Source: Mariprofundaceae bacterium (lineage in GTDB: Bacteria; Pseudomonadota; Zetaproteobacteria; Mariprofundales; Mariprofundaceae). Taken from it: DNA of 38,389 bases. The notes under the pieces were generated by a model, which saw only the letters and a program-made list of their open reading frames with translations, was not told the DNA's origin and searched no databases. Each line of letters begins with the position of its first letter. Positions within the stretch are counted from its first letter, which is position 1. Where the stretch lies: contig JALWPO010000331.1 in the NCBI GenBank assembly GCA_026994965.1, forward strand, positions 1 through 38,389, given 5' to 3'. Made by a program: the position numbers and the translations under genes. Shown in pieces: positions 17,642 through 27,258 of this stretch.

Positions 17642-19561
17642 ATGTCAAACAATGCAAGCAAAGAAACCCATGCGTTTCAAACCGAGGTAAAACAACTTCT
17701 GGATTTGATGATTCACTCGCTTTATTCCAATAAGGAAATCTTCTTACGTGAGTTAATCTCCAATGCATCCGATGCTGCGGATAAATTACGCTTTGAAGCC
17801 ACCACAGATGACGCTTTGTATGAAGGCGACTCTGATTTGCATGTGTATATCGAGGCCAATAAAGATGAGCGAACTATTACTATTCGTGATAATGGCATTG
17901 GCATGGATAGAGAAGAAGTGATTGCCAATATCGGTACGATTGCACGCTCTGGCACCAAAGAGTTTTTTGGTCAGCTATCTGGCGATGAAGAAAAAGACGC
18001 ACATTTGATTGGTCAGTTTGGGGTGGGTTTTTATTCATCCTTTTTGGTGGCCGATAAAGTGACTGTGCACACCCGCCGTGCAGGTCTAGAAAAAGAGCAT
18101 GGTGTACGTTGGGAATCTTCTGGTGATGGTCAATATGATATTGAAACCATTGAAAAAGAAATGCGTGGCACAGAAATTATCTTACATTTGCGTGAAGATG
18201 CTGATGAGTTTCTTGAGCCTTATCGCCTCAAATCCATTATTCATAAATATGCAGATCATATCCCCTTTCCTATTCGCATGCTGGGCACACCTATCCCAGC
18301 GGCGGAAGGTGAAGAAGAAAAACCAGCAGAGATTGAAACCATCAACCAAGCCTCTGCATTATGGACACGTCCAAAATCAGAAATATCTGATGAGGAATAC
18401 AATAATTTCTACAAACATATTGGTCATGATTTTGAAGATCCATTGGCACGATTACATCAGAAGCTTGAAGGAAAATATGAATACACGCTGCTTTTGTATT
18501 TGCCCAAGCGCGCACCTTTTGATTTATGGCAGGCTGAGTCCAAGCATGGTGTAAAACTGTATGTACGCCGTGTATTTATCATGGAAGCGACTGAAGATTT
18601 GTTGCCACGCTATTTACGTTTTGTACGCGGTGTTATGGACACCAATGATTTGCCATTGAACGTATCGCGTGAAATCTTGCAGCAAAGTCCAGCCATGGAT
18701 GCCATGAAAAAAGGCGCAACCAAACGTGTACTTGCTTTGCTTGAAGATATGGCGAAAAAAGAAAAAGCTGATGGCGATGATAAAAATACAGATTATGCTG
18801 ATTTTTACAGCCAATTTGGTAACTGCTTAAAAGAAGGCGTTATTGAAGACCATGCCAATCAAGAACGCATCGCTAAACTATTGCGCTTCTCTAGCACCGT
18901 TAGCGATGAACAGAGCGTCTCGCTTGAAGATTATGTCTCTCGTATGGTGAAAAATCAGGATACCATTTACTACATCACTGCGGAAACTCTGGCAGCAGCC
19001 AAGCATAGTCCACACCTGGAAGTCTTCCGCAAGAAAGGCATTGAAGTATTACTATTATCCGATCGCATTGATGAATGGCTTACTTCTCACCTCACAGAAT
19101 TTGATGGTAAGAAGCTGCAATCCATCGCCAAAGGTGAGTTGGATTTATCAAACGTTGGTGAACATGCTGAAGAAGAGAAAAAAGAGCATGAAGAAGCTGT
19201 GAAATCTGCTGAACCTGCGATTAAAAAGCTCAAAGAATCTTTGGGCGATAAGGTGAAAGATGTTCGTACTACAGATAGGCTGACCGAATCGCCAGCTTGC
19301 TTGGTATCCGATCAGTTTGATATGACAGGCAATATGGAGCGCATACTCAAACAAGCTGGGCAAGATGTGCCTTCGGTAATACCTATTCTGGAAATCAATC
19401 CAGAGCATGATTTAATCAAGCGTTTGGCAAAAATGCGTTCCAAAGAAAAAATTGCCGATTTCTCGGATATTTTGTTCGACCAAGCAATTTTGGCTGAAGG
19501 CGCGTTGCCTGATGATCCTGCTGGTTTTGTACGCAAAATCAATGCATTGCTTATTCAATAA
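17642..19561 (+). CDS. htpG: Molecular chaperone HtpG (Hsp90)
   Basis: This 639-residue Hsp90 homologue has an N-terminal GHKL ATPase domain ([32 protein letters not shown]), a middle domain with the conserved NVSREILQ segment and a C-terminal dimerisation domain. It acts in the cytoplasm on late-folding clients. An AGAGGA ribosome site precedes the ATG. A sigma-32 type promoter upstream and a strong terminator downstream define a single-gene heat-shock unit. Confidence 0.97.
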   Translation: MSNNASKETHAFQTEVKQLLDLMIHSLYSNKEIFLRELISNASDAADKLRFEATTDDALYEGDSDLHVYIEANKDERTITIRDNGIGMDREEVIANIGTIARSGTKEFFGQLSGDEEKDAHLIGQFGVGFYSSFLVADKVTVHTRRAGLEKEHGVRWESSGDGQYDIETIEKEMRGTEIILHLREDADEFLEPYRLKSIIHKYADHIPFPIRMLGTPIPAAEGEEEKPAEIETINQASALWTRPKSEISDEEYNNFYKHIGHDFEDPLARLHQKLEGKYEYTLLLYLPKRAPFDLWQAESKHGVKLYVRRVFIMEATEDLLPRYLRFVRGVMDTNDLPLNVSREILQQSPAMDAMKKGATKRVLALLEDMAKKEKADGDDKNTDYADFYSQFGNCLKEGVIEDHANQERIAKLLRFSSTVSDEQSVSLEDYVSRMVKNQDTIYYITAETLAAAKHSPHLEVFRKKGIEVLLLSDRIDEWLTSHLTEFDGKKLQSIAKGELDLSNVGEHAEEEKKEHEEAVKSAEPAIKKLKESLGDKVKDVRTTDRLTESPACLVSDQFDMTGNMERILKQAGQDVPSVIPILEINPEHDLIKRLAKMRSKEKIADFSDILFDQAILAEGALPDDPAGFVRKINALLIQ

Positions 19562-19571
19562 TGACAAATCC

Positions 19572-19602
19572 ATAGGGGCGGTTTACCGCCCCTATTTTGG
19601 TT
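19572..19602 (+). terminator. Rho-independent terminator of htpG
   Basis: An 11-bp perfect inverted repeat (19572-19582 with 19585-19595), very GC-rich in its centre (GGGGCGG/CCGCCCC), is followed by TTTGGTTT and lies 10 bases after the htpG stop. Confidence 0.85.
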
Positions 19603-19693
19603 TATCAAATAAATAGAAACCTATTGAACCACGGATAGAACATGGAATTCCACTAACGCGGAAATGACACTCAATATTTTAAAAATATTCCAA

Positions 19694-20275
19694 TCATATT
19701 TTTTGTAGTGCCAGCGTTAGCTCTTTGATTGTAGTAGGTATATTTGATGTTTTTAATAATGATGTTGCTCGCGTATCTAAAGCTTTTGCTGTTGCCAATG
19801 GCTCATCACCACCAGCCTCACGCAACATTGCCGCATCTGCCGCAAAGCGCAGCGCTACAAACTGGCTACAATCCGATGGTTTTTCAGTAGAAAATGCATC
19901 CAACAGATTAAATACACTTTCACCAGCATCATGCAAAGCAATATGTACCTTCATTTCTGATGACATTTTGTCACCATCCATCTTCTTCATCGCCATACCA
20001 CCATTGGTATCTGGTTTCATGCTCATCATACTATGAATTTTCGCCATTTCAGCACCGCCCATAGCACGCCTATCTTGCGCAGCCGCTGCATGAATCAATA
20101 AGCTACGCTCCCCTCCTTTGGTGCACCCAACCTGAGCAGCCATCAAAGCTGATTGTTTGATCAGCACACGAATCGTATCCAATTGCGTTTCTATAGTATG
20201 ACTAAATTGTGTTTGTTGGCAGCCAGCAAGCCCCAAATACAGCATCGCCAATCCAAATAATATTATCTTTTTCAA
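19694..20275 (-). CDS. Methionine-rich lipoprotein of unknown function
   Basis: This 193-residue protein begins at TTG (20275), placed 7 bases after a strong AAAGGAG ribosome site; the longer frame to 20302 reads through that site and is rejected. The product opens with KKIILFGLAMLYLGLAGC, a textbook lipoprotein signal with lipobox LAGC (Cys19). A stretch at about residues 72-108 has ten methionines in 37 residues plus histidines, like Met-rich Cu(I) or Ag(I) binding segments, but metal binding is only inference. The C-terminal half is probably helical. No family is recognised. It stands alone between htpG and hflX. Confidence 0.75.
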   Translation of the reverse strand: MKKIILFGLAMLYLGLAGCQQTQFSHTIETQLDTIRVLIKQSALMAAQVGCTKGGERSLLIHAAAAQDRRAMGGAEMAKIHSMMSMKPDTNGGMAMKKMDGDKMSSEMKVHIALHDAGESVFNLLDAFSTEKPSDCSQFVALRFAADAAMLREAGGDEPLATAKALDTRATSLLKTSNIPTTIKELTLALQKI

Positions 20276-20321
20276 CAGCACACTCCTTTCAAATTCACTC
20301 ACTAGAGTTTAGTCAGTACGC

Positions 20322-20460
20322 AACTATTCAGCATGTTGTCTTTTAAGCAGTCATTCCGAGCGAAGCCGAGGAATCTTTCGTTGGCATTGTACTCAAAGAT
20401 GTCTCAACTACGTTCGACATGACACATTAGCGGTTGATTCAGTACACATGCTGAATAGTT
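20322..20460. repeat. 139-bp element with 15-bp terminal inverted repeats (MITE-like)
   Basis: AACTATTCAGCATGT at 20322-20336 is the exact reverse complement of 20446-20460. The hexamer CAGTAC occurs just outside the left arm (20314-20319) and just inside the right arm (20440-20445). Inside is a second imperfect inverted repeat: 20350-20376 (GTCATTCCGAGCGAAGCCGA at its start) pairs with 20397-20423 at 19 of 27 positions. No open frame fits within it. Confidence 0.75.
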
Positions 20461-20474
20461 AAACCAGCATTCCC

Positions 20475-21752
20475 TTAAATATCATTTACCATACCTGCAT
20501 ATTTTTCAGACAATAACACCAATAAGCGCACAGTCTCACCTTTCATCGATTGCTTTAACACCCGCCCATGCTGATAACACCATGAAATCACTCTTCCGTC
20601 TGATACGTGCACTTGCACAGAACATTGTACACTGTCTTTTTCCATCCAAGTGCGCAAAAGCAATGATAATTCATCCATACCTTGCCCAGTTAAGGCAGAG
20701 ACCGCCACACGGCTGCCATCCAGTGTATCTAAAATGGATGATTGAACTTCGGGTGCTTGATCAATTTTATTGAGGATTTCCACAATCGGTGGTGCGTGAT
20801 CGCCCTCTAAGCCCAATTGTTCCAGCGTCTCTTCCACCACTTTTTTATGCATGGGTGATTCAGGATCAGAGGCATCACGCACATGCAAAATCAAATCGGC
20901 TTCAATCACTTCTTCCAATGTGGCACGAAATGCATTCACCAATTCATGTGGCAAATCTTGTACAAACCCCACTGTGTCCGAAAGCATAATTGTATCACCG
21001 CCAGGCAACTCCAATTTACGCAATGTGGGGTCAAGCGTGGCAAAGAGTTGGTCTGCGGCATACACCTCAGCCTCGGTTAAACGATTAAATAAAGTGGATT
21101 TTCCTGCATTGGTATAACCCACCAAAGCCACCGTTGGTATTTCATTGCGTTGACGGCCTGTGCGCTGGGTAGCACGCATGCGTTGCACCTGTGCCAATTC
21201 TGTTTCAAGACGTTTAATATGATCACGAATCATACGTCTATCCAACTCAATCTGACGCTCACCAGGCCCACCCAAGAAACCATGCCCACCACGTTGCCTT
21301 TCCAAATGCGTCCATGAACGAACGAGCCGACCCAGTTGATAATTTAAACTTGCCAAGTCCACTTGCAATACACCCTCGCGTGTGCGCGCTCTTGCACCAA
21401 AAATCTCAAGAATCAAACCTGTTCTATCCACCACTTTGGCATCCCAAGCTGTTTCCAAATTCTTTTGCTGAACAGGCGTGAGATTATGGTCCACAAACAC
21501 CACATCGGCTTCGTGCTCTTCCACCAAATCAGCAATCATGTCCGCTTGCCCTGAACCCATTAAACTGGCTGGCACAGCCTTACGAATCGCCACCTCTTCT
21601 GAGCCCACCAATTCACAATCACAGGATAACACCAATTGCTCAAACTCGCGAAAACGTGATGCACTGGCATGCTCGCCCCAACGCTTTTCTGCCAAACGTG
21701 GGTGCACAGCAAATGCACGACTGGTACCTTCATCAGTCTCTATCATATCCAT
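20475..21752 (-). CDS. hflX: GTPase HflX
   Basis: This 425-residue GTPase has the N-terminal HflX domain, the glycine-rich FLGGPGERQIELDRR segment, a coiled-coil linker and the G domain with G1 GYTNAGKST, G3 DTVGF and G4 NKID. In E. coli HflX splits stalled or heat-damaged ribosomes. It overlaps the end of miaA by 10 bases; hfq, often found between miaA and hflX in gammaproteobacteria, is absent here. Confidence 0.95.
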   Translation of the reverse strand: MDMIETDEGTSRAFAVHPRLAEKRWGEHASASRFREFEQLVLSCDCELVGSEEVAIRKAVPASLMGSGQADMIADLVEEHEADVVFVDHNLTPVQQKNLETAWDAKVVDRTGLILEIFGARARTREGVLQVDLASLNYQLGRLVRSWTHLERQRGGHGFLGGPGERQIELDRRMIRDHIKRLETELAQVQRMRATQRTGRQRNEIPTVALVGYTNAGKSTLFNRLTEAEVYAADQLFATLDPTLRKLELPGGDTIMLSDTVGFVQDLPHELVNAFRATLEEVIEADLILHVRDASDPESPMHKKVVEETLEQLGLEGDHAPPIVEILNKIDQAPEVQSSILDTLDGSRVAVSALTGQGMDELSLLLRTWMEKDSVQCSVQVHVSDGRVISWCYQHGRVLKQSMKGETVRLLVLLSEKYAGMVNDI

Positions 21753-22678
21753 TGTTTATATTGCTCCAATATAGCTGCTTTTATCGTTGCGCTATCGCCT
21801 TGTACTGCATTAGGTGTTTGATTGCGAAACCATGTAACCTGCCGTTTGGCGTATTTTCGTGATGCTGTAATCGCATCTGCAATCGCCTGCTCCAAACTGC
21901 ATTCTCCATGAATATATGCCAATAATTGCCTATAACCTACAGCTCTTAATACGGGGTGCATCGCATCGACATCTTGCTTATCTAACCATACCACCTCATC
22001 CAACCAGCCTGCATCCATCATCATGCTAATACGCATTGCTAGACGTTCACGAAGCTCTGGGCGAGGCATATCCAACACAAATACAGGGCAATCAATACTT
22101 TTTTCTTGGGTTTGTTGCTCAGCTTGCCATGTAGAAAGCGGCACATTTGTACTCTTATAAATGCACAAGCCACGCATAATACGTTGCGTATCAGTGGGAT
22201 GTAAGCGTTCCGCTAAGATTGAATCGCAATCTTTGAGTAAGCCATGTAAATAAGGCGTACCAAACTCATTTTGTAAACCTACAAAATAATCACGCACCCC
22301 TTCTTTTTCTTCAGGAATTTTGGCAAAGCCTTCAATCAAGGCTCGCAAATACATGCCTGTTCCCCCCACAATCAAGGGAATCCGACCATCACTATTTTCA
22401 GCTTTGATGATTGCCAATGCCGCATCTGCCCAGCGCTGAGCAGACCAAACTTCAGAAATATCCGCACAATCCACCAAATAATGCGGCACTAAAGCTTGCT
22501 CCGCTTGGTTCACTTTAGCTGTACCAATATCCAAGCCACGATACAATTGCATGGAATCACATGAGATAATGGAAGTGTTCAGCTTTTGTGCAATATCCAA
22601 TGCCAATGCTGATTTGCCTGTACCTGTTGCGCCCATCAATGCCATCGCACGACAAGGCTTTTGCGATAATCGCGTCAA
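21743..22678 (-). CDS. miaA: tRNA dimethylallyltransferase
   Basis: This 311-residue enzyme adds a dimethylallyl group to A37 of tRNAs that read codons starting with U. It shows the P-loop MGATGTGKSALALDIA, SCDSMQLYRGLDIGTAK, VGGTGMYLRAL and the ending KRQVTWFRNQ. The start is TTG at 22678: GGAG lies 6 bases upstream and the TTGA overlaps the stop of the upstream antiporter gene. The next ATG (22645) would cut the first strand. Confidence 0.95.
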   Translation of the reverse strand: MTRLSQKPCRAMALMGATGTGKSALALDIAQKLNTSIISCDSMQLYRGLDIGTAKVNQAEQALVPHYLVDCADISEVWSAQRWADAALAIIKAENSDGRIPLIVGGTGMYLRALIEGFAKIPEEKEGVRDYFVGLQNEFGTPYLHGLLKDCDSILAERLHPTDTQRIMRGLCIYKSTNVPLSTWQAEQQTQEKSIDCPVFVLDMPRPELRERLAMRISMMMDAGWLDEVVWLDKQDVDAMHPVLRAVGYRQLLAYIHGECSLEQAIADAITASRKYAKRQVTWFRNQTPNAVQGDSATIKAAILEQYKQWI

Positions 22679-23904
22679 TCAGAACTCCGCGCTTTTTCCA
22701 ATTTTTGCATCATCTCTTTGATTTCAGCATCCAATGCCTTATCTGCTATCATTTGCGTATCTTCACGGACAAATTGACGCACAGCAACCATCCACAATGG
22801 ACTAAGCATAAGCGAAAATGCAATCACCACGATTGCCATTTGATGCCCTTCATCCGTGAGCACACCCATCACCACACCAAGCGATGCCAACAAAAAAGAT
22901 AATTCGCCGATTTGTGATAATAACCCGCCAGTGAGCAAAGACATGCTCCATGTTTCACCCAATATGCGTAAAACCAATGCATTGATACCCGAGTTAAGGA
23001 AAAATATAGCCAAGGTCACCAAGGCTACAAAACCAAAATTGTCAACCACGAAATGTAAATCCACCAACATGCCTACGGATAAAAAGAACATCGCCACAAA
23101 TACCACATACAATGAATGTAAATGTTCTTCCACCCACTCGGATTGATCCGAAGCCTTTAAAATCATGCCCGCTAAAAATGCGCCAAAAGGTGCAGACAAA
23201 CCAATCTTTGCAGTCAGTGCCGCTGCTGCAAAACATAATAGAAGCCCCATCATCAAACGATTGTCTACCGTTTTCCTCAGACTTTCAGGAATATGCCAAT
23301 GCGGGCGCTTCAACAGCCAAATGACCAGTGCAATCAGTGCCATGCCACCCACCACTTGTAATGTGATTTCACTCACCGACATCTGACGCTCACCCATAGC
23401 AGATAAAATAATCATAATCGGCACAATGGCTAAATCCTGCATCAACAATACACCCAGTGCATTCTGCCCAAAAGGGGTTTCCAATTCACCAGAATCTTTT
23501 AACAATGTTAACACCACAGCCGTTGAGCTCATGCTGATAATAAATCCAAATAACAAGCCCGCCTGCCAAGTCCAATTCAGCACCCAAGCTCCCAACGAAC
23601 AAATCGCTACAGATAATAGCATTTGTGCAGTCGTACCCAACACAGCCACGCGCCATTTGGCAATCAAACGTGGCAGGGATACTTCCATGCCGATAAAAAA
23701 CATCAGCATAATTACGCCCAGCTCTCCCAAATGATTCAGTAACTCTTTATCATAAATCAACCCCAAGCCTGAAGGTCCAACCACCACACCTGTAATAATA
23801 TACGCCACAGCCGCAGGAATATTGTACATCCGTAACACATAGGCGAACAAAAAGGCGCAACCAAGCACACCCACAATAGAAAATAATACGTTATTTATTT
23901 CCAT
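22675..23904 (-). CDS. Kef-type monovalent cation:proton antiporter (CPA2)
   Basis: This 409-residue membrane protein has about 11-12 hydrophobic segments and family motifs including YIITGVVVGPSGLGLI, LGVIMLMFFIGMEVSL and FIISMSSTAVVLTLLKDSG. CPA2 proteins exchange K+ or Na+ for H+ across the inner membrane. The C-terminal TrkA-N/RCK domain of KefB/KefC is missing, and the protein ends in a short charged helix (EIKEMMQKLEKARSSD), so ligand gating of the KefC kind is unlikely. It overlaps miaA by 4 bases. Confidence 0.9.
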   Translation of the reverse strand: MEINNVLFSIVGVLGCAFLFAYVLRMYNIPAAVAYIITGVVVGPSGLGLIYDKELLNHLGELGVIMLMFFIGMEVSLPRLIAKWRVAVLGTTAQMLLSVAICSLGAWVLNWTWQAGLLFGFIISMSSTAVVLTLLKDSGELETPFGQNALGVLLMQDLAIVPIMIILSAMGERQMSVSEITLQVVGGMALIALVIWLLKRPHWHIPESLRKTVDNRLMMGLLLCFAAAALTAKIGLSAPFGAFLAGMILKASDQSEWVEEHLHSLYVVFVAMFFLSVGMLVDLHFVVDNFGFVALVTLAIFFLNSGINALVLRILGETWSMSLLTGGLLSQIGELSFLLASLGVVMGVLTDEGHQMAIVVIAFSLMLSPLWMVAVRQFVREDTQMIADKALDAEIKEMMQKLEKARSSD

Positions 23905-23913
23905 GAAATCGCC

Positions 23914-24213
23914 TTAACGACGCAAATCATCCAATGCCAAGTTTTGCACTATATCTTTGTATTCAGCTTTGCATTTAAAACGCAACTTGGTCAAAAACAA
24001 TGCCAAGGCTTGAAGCTTAATCAGCGCCCAAACAATCAATAACGATGAACCTGCTTCAAACCAAATAAAATTGGCATATTTTGAATCTGCCAATCCTGAA
24101 TAACTAAAGAAATACACCACCAGTGTGATGGCCAATATTGTACCCAGTGTGAGCGCAATATTCTCATGTGTTTTCTTAATTCTTTCCAATTTTTCTTGTT
24201 GATTTTCAAGCAT
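23914..24213 (-). CDS. Small membrane protein of unknown function
   Basis: This 99-residue protein has a charged N-terminal helix (QQEKLERIKKTHENI), two hydrophobic segments (about 20-40 and 48-75) and a charged C-terminus with two Lys/Arg-rich turns. It lies 12 bases after mutL and 9 bases before the Kef-type antiporter, and so belongs to the same transcript. I do not recognise a family; an accessory role for the antiporter is possible but unsupported. Confidence 0.7.
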   Translation of the reverse strand: MLENQQEKLERIKKTHENIALTLGTILAITLVVYFFSYSGLADSKYANFIWFEAGSSLLIVWALIKLQALALFLTKLRFKCKAEYKDIVQNLALDDLRR

Positions 24214-24225
24214 GATAATCCACCT

Positions 24226-26016
24226 TTATTCTTTACGCCCAAACAAACGTTCCAACTCATGCAAGGATAAACGCACATAGGTTGGTCTGCCATGGTTGCA
24301 TTGCGCGATATTCGGCGTTTTCTCCATTTCACGCAACAAGTTCTCTTGCTCTTCAGGCAGCAATGCCCGTCCAGACTTAATCGAACCCTTACAAGCACGA
24401 TTACCCAACCAGCGCTCCAACACGCGCCCATACCCCTCTGCTTCTATACCCATCAACATACAAGCTTCAATCAATTCCAACACCAATGATACTGGTGATT
24501 CCTGTGATAATAGCGCTGGTACACTGCGAATAAAAAACATCTCATCCCCAACCTGCTCCAATTCCACAGCAAAAACATCAAGCTTATCTACCATATCACA
24601 CAACCACGCCGCCTGCTCACTTGAAACATCCAAACGAACAGGTGTAAGCAGCATTTGAGCCTTCACCTGTTGCTGCTGCAACTGTTTCTTAAGCGCCTCA
24701 TAACGAATGCGTTCGTGGGCTGCATGCTGATCCACCAATACAATACCTGTATCGGTTTGTGCAACAATATAACAACGATGCAGTTGCGCTACAGGCACTC
24801 CCAAATCCAAGCCTTCGGATAACAATGGATGCACAGTATAATCATGGGATGATTCACTCACTTGCATGGGTGCTTTAAATAGCAATTGACGCAATTGTGC
24901 ATCACCAGTGCCGCGCAAGCTCACCCCATGATTGGAAGTAAAATCAGGCATGCTGCTGTATGAACTAGCTTTAGGTTGCATGGCATCCAATGCCTGATGT
25001 GTGGTTATCGTTGCCACAGCTTGACCCATTTGCTCAATAGCAGCACGAACACAGGCTACAATGGCAGCGCGCACCACTTGTGGCGATTGAAAGCGCACCT
25101 CACGCTTGGCAGGGTGTACATTCACATCCACAGCCGCAGGGTCGATTTCCAAACGTATCAGTGCCACAGGGTATCTATCATGAAACATCACATCCCTATA
25201 ACCCGCACGCAAGGCAGCAATCAATGCCTTGTCTCGAATCACACGCCCATTCACAAGAAATAACATCTTGGTGGAATCTCGATGATGAAAGGTGGGCAAC
25301 CCCAAATGCGCAGAGACTTGTATACCCTCATGTTCAATACGTTGTGTAATGCTGTTATCTGAAAAATCTTTACCCATCATCGCCAACACGCGATCATGCT
25401 CAGATTGCGCATGAAAATCGAAGCGTTTGCGCTCATCAAAAAACAATGCCATTGCCACATGCGGGTGCGCCAATGCCAAGGCTTTGAACACTTCCACAAT
25501 CGCCGCTTCTTCTGTTTTGTCCGTACGCATAAAATTCAAACGCGCAGGTGTATTCAAGAATAAATCAAGCACCTCAATTTTTGTGCCTTTGCGCGGTGGT
25601 GCAGGGCGTGTGTTTATTTCACCACCACCATCCACACGTACATCAATGGCTTCTGTGGCATCACGCAAACAAGTTTGCATACGAAAACGTGATACCGAGG
25701 CAATAGAGGGCAATGCTTCGCCACGAAATCCGTGAGAAGCAATACAATGTAAATCATCTGCGGTTTCAATTTTACTGGTGGCATGACGTTGTAGCGCCAA
25801 CTCCGCATCAGTTGCCGACATACCACAGCCATCATCATCCACTTCAATGCGTTTTTTGCCCGCACCAACAATGCGAACACTCACTTGGGATGCACCAGCA
25901 TCCAAACTATTTTCCACCAGCTCTTTGACCACAGAAGCGGGACGTTCCACCACCTCACCCGCAGCAATTTGATTTGCCACTTGCGGCGATAAAACATGAA
26001 TATAATTTTTAATCAT
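24226..26016 (-). CDS. mutL: DNA mismatch repair protein MutL (endonuclease type)
   Basis: This 596-residue protein has the GHKL ATPase N-terminus (IAAGEVVERPASVVKELVEN, DDGCGM, GFRGEALPSI) and a C-terminal dimerisation domain. The C-terminal domain carries DQHAAHERIRYE, which fits the endonuclease motif DQHA-x2-E-x4-E, together with ACKGSIKSG, CNHGRPT and a terminal FGR. These are known metal-site motifs of nicking MutL proteins and are absent from E. coli MutL. It should therefore nick the strand itself without MutH. It is first of a set running mutL, small membrane protein, antiporter, miaA, hflX. Confidence 0.96.
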   Translation of the reverse strand: MIKNYIHVLSPQVANQIAAGEVVERPASVVKELVENSLDAGASQVSVRIVGAGKKRIEVDDDGCGMSATDAELALQRHATSKIETADDLHCIASHGFRGEALPSIASVSRFRMQTCLRDATEAIDVRVDGGGEINTRPAPPRKGTKIEVLDLFLNTPARLNFMRTDKTEEAAIVEVFKALALAHPHVAMALFFDERKRFDFHAQSEHDRVLAMMGKDFSDNSITQRIEHEGIQVSAHLGLPTFHHRDSTKMLFLVNGRVIRDKALIAALRAGYRDVMFHDRYPVALIRLEIDPAAVDVNVHPAKREVRFQSPQVVRAAIVACVRAAIEQMGQAVATITTHQALDAMQPKASSYSSMPDFTSNHGVSLRGTGDAQLRQLLFKAPMQVSESSHDYTVHPLLSEGLDLGVPVAQLHRCYIVAQTDTGIVLVDQHAAHERIRYEALKKQLQQQQVKAQMLLTPVRLDVSSEQAAWLCDMVDKLDVFAVELEQVGDEMFFIRSVPALLSQESPVSLVLELIEACMLMGIEAEGYGRVLERWLGNRACKGSIKSGRALLPEEQENLLREMEKTPNIAQCNHGRPTYVRLSLHELERLFGRKE

Positions 26017-26031
26017 GCTAAACCCATACCC

Positions 26032-27258
26032 TTAACTGATTTGTTTGGGTACAGGCAAACTCAAACCTGTAGAATTTTTCATCAGTAATGATTTGATTAC
26101 ACCAGCATTACCAATAGCTTTCATACCCAAGCCACGCAATGTGGGCAATCCGGGGAATTGGCTGGTAAATATGCGATGCAAACCTTCCATAGAACCCATC
26201 ACACTTAATATATCAGGCATACGCAATCTCATATAGCGCTTGAGTACAGATAACTCACCCCAATCTTCACCATATTTTTTAGCATCCACAATTTCTTGCG
26301 CCAACACCATAGCATCACGCAAACCCAAATTGACACCCAAGCCTGCAAGCGGGTGAATGGTATGCGCAGCATCTCCAATCAATGCCAAGCGTGGGCGAAC
26401 CACATGCATGGCAAGTTGCGCTTTTAATGCAAAGGCAGCACGTTCTCCCACTTCTTCAATGCGCCCCAATACAGGGCCAAAGGTAAGGTTGAGCTCTTCA
26501 AGAAAACCAATATCATCCAAGCCCATCAACCGCTCCACATCATCGTTGAATTGGCTCCACACAATAGAGCATAAATCATCGTTCATGGGCAACACAGCCA
26601 ATGGCCCTGATGCAGTAAAGCGCTGAAAGGCTGTGCCATGATGAGGCAGCATAGGGCGCACATTCGCCACAATGCCTTGCTGTTTGTAATCCCGCGTATA
26701 CACCCCAATATCAGCTTGTTCACGCAACCAAGAGCGACCACCATCTGCACCCACAATCAGCGGCGCGGATAAAGCATGCCCATCTTCAAGCTGAATATAT
26801 ACCGCATCATTTAACCATTCCACCGTCTTAATCGTTGCAGGGCATAGCATCTCTACATTGTCATAGGCAAGCAGCGTTTTCTTTAATGCCTGTTGCAAAT
26901 GTGAATTCTGAACCAAATAACCCAAGACATCAGGTATGCTTCCACCTGTTGCAATTTCATCCACATCAAAGCGAATGCCACCAGGATTTTGATTGTCCCA
27001 AATCTTCATGCTGCGCATCGCCTCAGCATCATGCTGTAAATGTTCCCAAACACCCAAACCTTTTAGTATCTGTTGGTTGCCAAGCACAATCGCAGATACT
27101 CGGCAGTCCATACCCAAGGATTCAAACACAGGCGGTTCACCACGTTCAATCACAACAATATGCAAGCCTGAATCTTTTAATGCGCAGGCAAAAGCCAACC
27201 CCACCATACCCCCACCAACCACCAAAACATCGACCTGCTCTGCGATGCGCTGTGTCAT
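26032..27258 (-). CDS. UbiH/Coq6-family FAD monooxygenase (second of a tandem pair)
   Basis: This 408-residue flavoprotein begins with the dinucleotide fold DVLVVGGGMVGLAFACAL and has the second FAD motif ALIGDAAHTIHPLAGLGVNLG. The family hydroxylates the ring of ubiquinone precursors at the inner membrane. Which carbon it attacks cannot be read from sequence. The frame is open to 27360, but the ATG at 27258 overlaps the stop of the upstream paralogue as ATGA and matches the family start. It lies 15 bases upstream of mutL. Confidence 0.88.
   Translation of the reverse strand: MTQRIAEQVDVLVVGGGMVGLAFACALKDSGLHIVVIERGEPPVFESLGMDCRVSAIVLGNQQILKGLGVWEHLQHDAEAMRSMKIWDNQNPGGIRFDVDEIATGGSIPDVLGYLVQNSHLQQALKKTLLAYDNVEMLCPATIKTVEWLNDAVYIQLEDGHALSAPLIVGADGGRSWLREQADIGVYTRDYKQQGIVANVRPMLPHHGTAFQRFTASGPLAVLPMNDDLCSIVWSQFNDDVERLMGLDDIGFLEELNLTFGPVLGRIEEVGERAAFALKAQLAMHVVRPRLALIGDAAHTIHPLAGLGVNLGLRDAMVLAQEIVDAKKYGEDWGELSVLKRYMRLRMPDILSVMGSMEGLHRIFTSQFPGLPTLRGLGMKAIGNAGVIKSLLMKNSTGLSLPVPKQIS

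Noticed and set aside
19673-19689. AATATTTT-A-AAAATATT palindrome after the lipoprotein gene
   Set aside because: It is purely AT and gives only a weak hairpin; such palindromes occur by chance in AT-rich gaps.
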